A DNA stretch of 64,000 bases from the NCBI GenBank assembly GCA_002862085.1, contig PKCK01000099.1, positions 19,490 to 83,489 of the forward strand, given 5' to 3'. A model generated the notes under the pieces. The model was not told the origin of the DNA. It saw only the letters and a list, made by a program, of their open reading frames with translations, and made no database searches. Of this stretch, positions 57,748 to 64,000 are shown piece by piece; within the stretch, counting starts at the first letter, position 1; every line of letters starts with the position of its first letter. Source of the stretch: Planctomycetota bacterium (lineage in GTDB: Bacteria > Planctomycetota > UBA1135 > GCA-002686595). The position numbers and the translations under genes are program-made.

Positions 57748-59036
57748 GCCGAGGCCGTCGAGGAGCCGCGTCGATCCTCGGCGCTGCTCTCCGGGTCGCG
57801 CGCAAAGAGCTCGTGGAGGGCTTCCGCGATCGCCAGACCCTGATCTACACCTTCGTCCTACCGGTCTGCATGTACCCGGCCCTGGGCTGGATCATGATCC
57901 AGGGCCTGCTCATCGTTCAGGGCCAGAACAGCGCCCGGGACGTCACCGTGGGACTCGTCGCCCCCGCCGAGCTCGCGCCAGAGGCGACGCAGGCCATCTC
58001 CGCCCGGCCCGAGGACGAGGCCAGCGGCGGCCGCGTCGAGGTCCTGCCGCTCGATCTGCCGCCGGACGCCGACGCAGCGGCTCTCAGATCTGCGCTGGAG
58101 GAGTACGACGCCGTCGTCGCTCTCCCGGGGCTCCCGGGCGGTCCGAAGAAGGTCCGGGTGCTCTTCGACAGCACACGATCGAGGTCGGGGACCGCCCGTG
58201 ACCGGATCGAGGCCTCGCTGGAGCGATGGGCGGAGGTGCTCCGCGGTCGGGCCGCCGAGGAGCGCGCCATCGATCCGCGCGCGCTCGACCCGATCGACGT
58301 CTCCAGCGAGTCGGTCGCCGAGGAGTCGGACCAGGCGAACGTCGTCCTGTCCCTGCTCCTGCCGATGCTGCTGGTGTTCATGAGCGTGCTCGGCGCCTTC
58401 TTCCCGGCCGTCGACCTGACAGCGGGTGAGAAGGAGAGACGCTGCGCCGAGACGACGATGCTCCTGCCGGTCCCCATGACCGCGGTGCACCTCGGGAAGA
58501 TCCTCGCGGTGTGCGCCTCGGCGATGATCGCGACGACCCTCAACCTCGCGGCGCTCGCCCTGTCCGCCGGGCACCTCATCGACCAGCTCTCCGCGGCCGC
58601 CGATCGGTCGATCGCCCTGGAGCTGCCGGTCGGCGCGCTCGTGAAGATCCTCCCGCTCGCGGTCCTCTTCGCGTTCTTCGTGAGCGCCGCGCTGACGGGG
58701 TTCGCGAGCCTCGCCGCGAGCTTCAAGGAGGGTCAGGCCCTCCTCGGCCCGGTCCAGATGCTCTTCATCCTCCCGGCCATGACCGCACAGCTCCCTGGCC
58801 TCGCCCTCGACAGCACCACCGCGTTCATCCCGGTGGTGAACGTCGCCCTCGCCTTCCGAGGCCTGCTCGTCGGGGATGTGAACGCGCTGCCACTCGCGCT
58901 CTGCGCAGGCGCGCTCCTGCTCCTCGCTCTGGCCGCCATCTGGCTCTCGGTGCGACTCCGCAGCAACGAGAAGGTCGCCCTCTCGGGCGAGACGCTCTCC
59001 CTCGGCAGCCTCGTCGGGCTCCTGCGCTCGAAGTGA
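57744..59036 (+). CDS. ABC transporter permease (NatB-like)
   Basis: ARKELVEGFRDRQTLIYTFVLPVCMYPALG; several TM segments; LTAGEKERRCAETTMLLPVPMTAVHLGKILAV. Confidence 0.85.
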   Translation: MSRGRRGAASILGAALRVARKELVEGFRDRQTLIYTFVLPVCMYPALGWIMIQGLLIVQGQNSARDVTVGLVAPAELAPEATQAISARPEDEASGGRVEVLPLDLPPDADAAALRSALEEYDAVVALPGLPGGPKKVRVLFDSTRSRSGTARDRIEASLERWAEVLRGRAAEERAIDPRALDPIDVSSESVAEESDQANVVLSLLLPMLLVFMSVLGAFFPAVDLTAGEKERRCAETTMLLPVPMTAVHLGKILAVCASAMIATTLNLAALALSAGHLIDQLSAAADRSIALELPVGALVKILPLAVLFAFFVSAALTGFASLAASFKEGQALLGPVQMLFILPAMTAQLPGLALDSTTAFIPVVNVALAFRGLLVGDVNALPLALCAGALLLLALAAIWLSVRLRSNEKVALSGETLSLGSLVGLLRSK

Positions 59037-59040
59037 TCCG

Positions 59041-59841
59041 ATGACCCAGACCCAAGTTGCCTCCTCCGAGATCGCCATCCACGCGACGGGCCTCAAAAAG
59101 ACCTTCAAGGACCCCGAACGCGGCGCGATCGAGGCCGTCAAGTCCATCGACATGGACTGCCGCCGCGGCGAGATCTTCGGCCTGCTCGGGCCGAACGGTG
59201 CGGGCAAGACGACGACCCTGCGCATGCTCTCGACCATCCTCGCGCCGACCGCTGGAACGGCTCGGATCGACGGCGTCGACGTCACCGAGGACCCGCTCGA
59301 GGTCCGCCGGCGGATCGGCTTCCTCTCCGGGAGCACGGGCCTGTATCCCCGTTTGACCGGTCGCGAGACCCTGCGTTACTTCGGCGAGCTCCACGGCCTC
59401 GAGGGGGCCCTCCTCGAAGCGGCGATCGACAAGACCATCGCGGACTTCGACCTCTCGGACTTCGTCGACGGGCATTGCGGGAGCCTCTCGACCGGCCAGA
59501 AGCAGCGCGTCTCGATCGCCCGCGCCGTCGTGCACGACCCCCCGGTCCTCATCCTCGACGAGCCGACGACAGGCCTCGACATCATGGCCTCGAGCGACAT
59601 GATCGAGTTCATCGAGTCGAGGCGCGCGGCAGGGCGGTGCGTGCTGTTCAGCACGCACATCCTCTCCGAGGCCGAGCGTCTCTGCGACCGGATCGGAGTC
59701 GTCTACAGCGGCCGCATGCTCGCGTCCGGCTCCCTGGACGAGCTGCGAGCCATGACGGACGCCGAGTGGCTCGAGGACGTGTTCCGCGCTCTCGTACGTC
59801 GCGCTGACGCCGACCGCGACCGCGCCGGAGCCAGCGCATGA
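59041..59841 (+). CDS. ABC transporter ATP-binding protein (NatA-like)
   Basis: GLLGPNGAGKTTTLRMLSTILAPTAG, LSTGQKQRVSIARAVVHDPPVLILDEPTTGLD. Confidence 0.93.
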   Translation: MTQTQVASSEIAIHATGLKKTFKDPERGAIEAVKSIDMDCRRGEIFGLLGPNGAGKTTTLRMLSTILAPTAGTARIDGVDVTEDPLEVRRRIGFLSGSTGLYPRLTGRETLRYFGELHGLEGALLEAAIDKTIADFDLSDFVDGHCGSLSTGQKQRVSIARAVVHDPPVLILDEPTTGLDIMASSDMIEFIESRRAAGRCVLFSTHILSEAERLCDRIGVVYSGRMLASGSLDELRAMTDAEWLEDVFRALVRRADADRDRAGASA

Positions 59842-61907
59842 ACGTCGCTCTCCGTGTCCTGCGGGTCGAGCTCCTCCAGCTCGTTCGCGACAAGCGCGTG
59901 CTCTTCTCGGCGATCGTGCTGCCCGCACTGCTCTACCCGGGGCTGTTCTGGCTCATGGCGAAGCTCGAGTCGAGGGGCGAGGCGGTCATGGCCGAGCGAG
60001 AGCTGAGCGTTCTCGTCGCCTTCGATGAGCTCGACGACGAGGTGAGGGGCGACTTCGTCGAGCGCTTCGAGACCAAGGGCCCCTCGACCCTGCTCCAGGT
60101 GGACGCCACGCCCCTCGCCGAGGCCGATGAGGGTGAGCCCCGGCGGCTCGCGGCGCGCGCGCTGATGGGCCTGGACGAAGCGCTCCAAGGCTCCGACGAG
60201 GCCGACGAGACGCTCGAGCCCCACGATCTCCTCGTGATCGCCGAGACGGCCAACGGCCCCGAAGGCCAGCGCCACACGGCGTTCACGCTCTGGTACGACG
60301 TGACGCGCGACGACTCCCGCGAGGCTCGCTCCCGCGCCAGGGAGGTCGTCATGGAGCTCGAGTCCGACGAGGTCCAGCTACGCCGCGAGCGGCTCCTCGG
60401 GGGCGATCCTGCCCGCGCCCTGCTGGCAGAGCCGGAGGACCTCGCGACGGCCGAGGAGTCCAGCGGCGCTGCGCTCGGCAAGTGGTTCCCCTTCATCGCG
60501 ATCCTGGTCCTGATCTCGGGCGGCGCCTACGCGGTCCTCGCGGTCTTCGCCGGCGAACGCGAGTCCGGCACCCTGGAGACCCTCCTGCTCCAGCCGGTCG
60601 CGGAGCGCTCCATCGCCACGGGCAAGTTCCTCGCGGTCTTCGCCGCGGGCATGGCGACCCTCGCCGTCAACCTGGCCAGCCTCCTGATCTGCATCTCCAC
60701 CGGACTCGCGGGCGAGGAGATCTTCGGCGGAGCCGGACCGATCGGAATCGGGCGGCTGTCCGCGCTGACGCTGGAGCTCCCGGCGTGCGCGCTGCTCAGC
60801 GCCGTCCTGTGCCTCGCCTGCGGCGGCGCTCGCACCTTCCGCGAGGGGCAGATGTTGGTGTTCCCCGTGACCCTGCTGGTCGTCGTTCCAACCGCGATCG
60901 TCCTCCGCCCGGACGCGTCGTTGACAGCGATCTGGGCCCTGGTCCCCTTCGCGGGATCGGCCCTCGCGCTCCGCGACGGACTCGAAGGTGACCTCGTCCC
61001 GTCGCTCGGCGCGCTCATGGTGGCGAGCCACCTCGGCTACACCTGGCTGGCGCTGGCCCGCGTCGGGCGCATCCTCGACGCCGAGAAGGTCCTGGGCGGG
61101 GACTCGAAGGCCGACGCGCACCTTCGTGAGGCCTCGGCGCGCCACGCAGTCCGCTGGAGCTTCGCAGCCGTGATGTTCATGTACCTGGTCGCGGGCACGG
61201 TGCAGCGCTGGAACCTGCAGGTCGGAATGTGGTTCACCTTCTGGGCCTTCCTGCCGGCCTTCGCGCTGGCGGTCGCGACCCTCGCACCTCGGCGACCCGG
61301 TGAGCGCCCGCGTCTCCACGAGGCGCTCGGCCTGCGGCTCCCCCACCCCGCGCACGTGCTCGGCGCTCTCCTGCTCGTGCCCGCGCTGGCCGCGGGCGCG
61401 AGGATGCTGCTCGAGTGGCAGATGGAGGTCCTCCCGATCCCCGGCGGCGCGGCCGACCTCGAGCTCGGCGGGCTCGGCATCCCGGGCGGCGTGTTCGGCC
61501 TCGTCTTCTTCCTGTGCATCTCCCCCGGGATCATGGAGGAGCTGCTCTTCCGCGGCGCGCTGCTGGAGTCGATGAAGCGCGACTGGCGCTGGCCGCGCAT
61601 CATCGGCTGGCAAGCGCTCTTCTTCGGGCTGATCCATCTGAGCGTCTACCGGCTCGCGCCGACCGCGATCCTGGGCGCGCTGCTGGCGGCGCTCGCCCTT
61701 CGGACGAGGAGCGTCGTTCCTGCGATCCTCGTGCACATCGCGTACAACGGACTGACCGTGCTCGGCGAACGCGCCGCACACGATCCGGACGCCGCGAACG
61801 AATGGCTCACCGTGCACGTCCTTCAAACGGACTGGCTCGCTCACGCGCCGTGGGCCGCGATCCCGGGGCTCGCGCTCCTCGCGCTCGTCCGTCGCTCCGG
61901 CGACTGA
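59838..61907 (+). CDS. ABC transporter permease (NatB-like) fused to a CPBP-family intramembrane protease
   Basis: N-terminal permease LLQLVRDKRVLFSAIVLPALLYPGLFWL, AGERESGTLETLLLQPVAERSIATGKFLAV; C-terminal GIMEELLFRGALLESMKR, FFGLIHLSVYR, PAILVHIAYNGLT. Confidence 0.88.
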   Translation: MNVALRVLRVELLQLVRDKRVLFSAIVLPALLYPGLFWLMAKLESRGEAVMAERELSVLVAFDELDDEVRGDFVERFETKGPSTLLQVDATPLAEADEGEPRRLAARALMGLDEALQGSDEADETLEPHDLLVIAETANGPEGQRHTAFTLWYDVTRDDSREARSRAREVVMELESDEVQLRRERLLGGDPARALLAEPEDLATAEESSGAALGKWFPFIAILVLISGGAYAVLAVFAGERESGTLETLLLQPVAERSIATGKFLAVFAAGMATLAVNLASLLICISTGLAGEEIFGGAGPIGIGRLSALTLELPACALLSAVLCLACGGARTFREGQMLVFPVTLLVVVPTAIVLRPDASLTAIWALVPFAGSALALRDGLEGDLVPSLGALMVASHLGYTWLALARVGRILDAEKVLGGDSKADAHLREASARHAVRWSFAAVMFMYLVAGTVQRWNLQVGMWFTFWAFLPAFALAVATLAPRRPGERPRLHEALGLRLPHPAHVLGALLLVPALAAGARMLLEWQMEVLPIPGGAADLELGGLGIPGGVFGLVFFLCISPGIMEELLFRGALLESMKRDWRWPRIIGWQALFFGLIHLSVYRLAPTAILGALLAALALRTRSVVPAILVHIAYNGLTVLGERAAHDPDAANEWLTVHVLQTDWLAHAPWAAIPGLALLALVRRSGD

Positions 61908-61917
61908 CGCGGGCGGA

Positions 61918-61939
61918 CGGAGGGCGCTTCAGCCCTCCG
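61918..61939. terminator. hairpin between convergent genes
   Basis: CGGAGGGC-GCTTCA-GCCCTCCG, 8-bp perfect stem. Confidence 0.5.
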
Positions 61940-62080
61940 CTCCCGTGAGGATCAGCGCGCTGTCGTCACTCCCGGGCGCCGCCGGACGTCCGGCCGACGA
62001 CACGCGGGACGCGGCGCCCGCGGCTCGGCGATGCCTGGCTCCGCTCCGTGATCCCTGCCTGCCCGATCTCGAAGCCGAGG

Positions 62081-63934
62081 TCAGTCGAAGGTGACGGAGA
62101 GGCCGTCCGTGAGATTCGAGATCGGCGCCCCGAAGAACAGGTCCCTGTGCCAGGCCTGGAAGTTCCAGGTCTCGCCGGGCTGGGCGGCGACCGCAGCCGA
62201 GCCCTCGGGCAGCGCCGTGAGGGGGACGTCCAGGGACGCGCGTCCGCCGGCGTCGACGAACGTCACCTGGGCGTTGAAGCGGCCCACCTGGCCCCCGAGG
62301 CAGAGGTTGCCGAAGCTGTTGCCGGGGTTCCCGGTGAAGCCCTGGGTCCGGCTCACGAGGAAGAGCGTCGCCTGCCCCGGTGGAAGCTGGTCGGCGTGGA
62401 TCGTCAGATCATCGAGCGCGACCTCGAGGCTCCCCTCCGCGCTGAGAAGACCCGGCACACCCGTGGAGTTGGCCGTGGTCGGCGTGCAGTAACTGACGAC
62501 GCCGCCGCCGTCGAAGGCGGCGATCACGTCTGCGGCCGCGCGCAGGTTCATACGCCCGCCGGAGACGGTGACGCCGTCGAGGGTCGGCACCACGTCGACC
62601 GTGGAGAGCAGCGCGTTCTTGATCTCGAGGGCCGCCGCCGCGGGATCGCTCGTCCGCAGCGCGGAGAACGAGGCCCCCCCCACCGAGTGGAGGACGGCGA
62701 CCGCGCCGGTCACCTGGGGCGTCGCCATCGAGGTCCCTGAGAGGCTCCCATAGCCGTTGCCGTTGAGCGTGCTGAGAATGTCCTCGCCCGGAGCGCCGAG
62801 ATCGATCGAGGTGGCGCCGAAGGCCGAGAAGTTCCGGCGGTCCCGGTGGTCCGTCGCGGTGACGGTGATCAGGTAGTCACTCGAGCAACCGGTGGGCACG
62901 TCCCCCTGGGCATCGACGTTCGACGGGTTGTTCATGGTCGCCGCGATCGAGAGGATCCCGGACTGGCCCATGAGGTCGAACATGTCGTTCCACGGGGCGT
63001 ACGTGGACGAGTTGCAGTTGGCGAAGTCGACCCCGAAGCTGGAGTTCACCGCGACGATGTTGGCGCCGGCGCTCCCGCCCGAGGCGATCCAGTCGTCCTT
63101 CAGGTCGAGGGCGTACCCGTAGGCGAGCATCACGGTCGACGTCTGCCCGCTCGAGCCGGCGATCGACACGATCTTGCTGTTCCACGCCACGCCGGCGATC
63201 CCGACGCCGTTGTCGGCCCTCGCCGCCGCGATCCCCGCCACGTGGGTGCCATGGTTGCTCGACGGGAGGGAGCCGTCGTCTTCGTACGCGTCCCAGCCGT
63301 AGAGGTCGTCGACGTAGCCGTTGCCGTCGTCGTCGACGCCGGGCGAACCGCTGACCTCGGCCGCGTTGACCCAGCGATTGGGCTGGAGGTCGGGATGAGT
63401 GGTCTGGGTGCCGCCGTCGACGATCCCGACCGCGAAGTCCGACGAGCCGGTCGCCAGGTCCCACGCCTCGGGGGCGTCGATGTCCGCGTCGGCGGTGCCC
63501 CCGGTCTGCCCCGTGTTGTGCTTGCCGAACTGCTGGCCGAAGGACGGATCGTTCGGGAAGGTGTCGCGCAGGGTGACGACGTGATCGGGAGTCGCGTAGA
63601 CGACGCCGTCGAGCCCGTTCAGGTGAGCGATCGCCTCCTCGACGCTCGTCCCGTCGACGATGCGGACGAGCACGAGATCCATCTTGCGGACGAGGACACG
63701 GTCGAGCTCGAAGCTCTCCCCGAGGATCTGCGTGCGCGCGGCAGCGTCAGCGCTCGAGGTGAAGCGAAGGAGCAGCTGGGCGTCGTAGTAGGCTGCTTCC
63801 CGGCGTCCGTCGGGGCCCGGCCCGGGAACGACGATTCGGGAGGGGTCGAGACCCCAGGTTCTGCCGTCGACGAAGGGGGCGTTCGCGGCCTGGGACTGAG
63901 TCAGGCTGACGAGGGCGAGGGCGGTGAGGAGCAT
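62081..63934 (-). CDS. secreted S8 (subtilisin-like) serine peptidase with C-terminal accessory module
   Basis: Signal peptide; catalytic motifs AVGIVDGGTQTTHPDL, NHGTHVAGIAAA, LSGTSMATPQVTGAVAVL; C-terminal module from about SYCTPTT. Confidence 0.93.
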   Translation of the reverse strand: MLLTALALVSLTQSQAANAPFVDGRTWGLDPSRIVVPGPGPDGRREAAYYDAQLLLRFTSSADAAARTQILGESFELDRVLVRKMDLVLVRIVDGTSVEEAIAHLNGLDGVVYATPDHVVTLRDTFPNDPSFGQQFGKHNTGQTGGTADADIDAPEAWDLATGSSDFAVGIVDGGTQTTHPDLQPNRWVNAAEVSGSPGVDDDGNGYVDDLYGWDAYEDDGSLPSSNHGTHVAGIAAARADNGVGIAGVAWNSKIVSIAGSSGQTSTVMLAYGYALDLKDDWIASGGSAGANIVAVNSSFGVDFANCNSSTYAPWNDMFDLMGQSGILSIAATMNNPSNVDAQGDVPTGCSSDYLITVTATDHRDRRNFSAFGATSIDLGAPGEDILSTLNGNGYGSLSGTSMATPQVTGAVAVLHSVGGASFSALRTSDPAAAALEIKNALLSTVDVVPTLDGVTVSGGRMNLRAAADVIAAFDGGGVVSYCTPTTANSTGVPGLLSAEGSLEVALDDLTIHADQLPPGQATLFLVSRTQGFTGNPGNSFGNLCLGGQVGRFNAQVTFVDAGGRASLDVPLTALPEGSAAVAAQPGETWNFQAWHRDLFFGAPISNLTDGLSVTFD

Positions 63935-64000
63935 GTGCGGATTCGTCCCGGGAGGGAGCGGTGAAGGGCGCGCGGTGAAGCCCTTGAACTCAAGGGTGCC

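Noticed and set aside
59838-61907. CPBP domain as evidence of a bacteriocin or abortive-infection locus
   Set aside because: No small precursor peptide, immunity gene or defence neighbours seen; kept only as a fusion-architecture finding.

Overview
A 64 kb, very GC-rich chromosomal window that reads as mostly housekeeping DNA. The gene content (rpsB-tsf-pyrH-frr, lpxB and Kdo-kinase-like LPS genes, DUF1570-type and NPCBM-type secreted proteins, a subtilase with an unusual C-terminal module) suggests a marine Planctomycete or relative; the lineage is an inference. I support about 60 CDSs, two tRNAs (Glu-UUC, Lys-UUU), several hairpin terminators and one low-complexity coding repeat. I see no CRISPR array, prophage, transposon or obvious defence island. 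The most notable discovery candidate lies upstream of a compact trpE-G-D-C-F-B-A-(chorismate mutase-like)-DAHP synthase operon on the minus strand. There, a 28-34 codon ORF (53925..54011/54029) carries Trp codons in the pattern W-L-W-R-W-W. It is followed by a perfect 16-bp GC-rich inverted repeat with a U4 tract (53836..53869), and the leader contains segments that can form competing 1:2 and 2:3 pairings. This is the layout of a ribosome-mediated trp attenuator. Other points of interest: stand-alone mnmD next to a tRNA-Glu(UUC) gene, tandem dissimilar groEL genes with no groES, a NatB-like permease fused to a CPBP protease, a terminator-like hairpin that includes the encoded CCA of tRNA-Lys, a lone eboE paired with a Trm112-like gene, an Ala/Pro/Glu tail on ribosomal protein S2, and a possible lineage-specific C-terminal module on a secreted subtilase. 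All family calls are from reading translated sequence; no database search was run.
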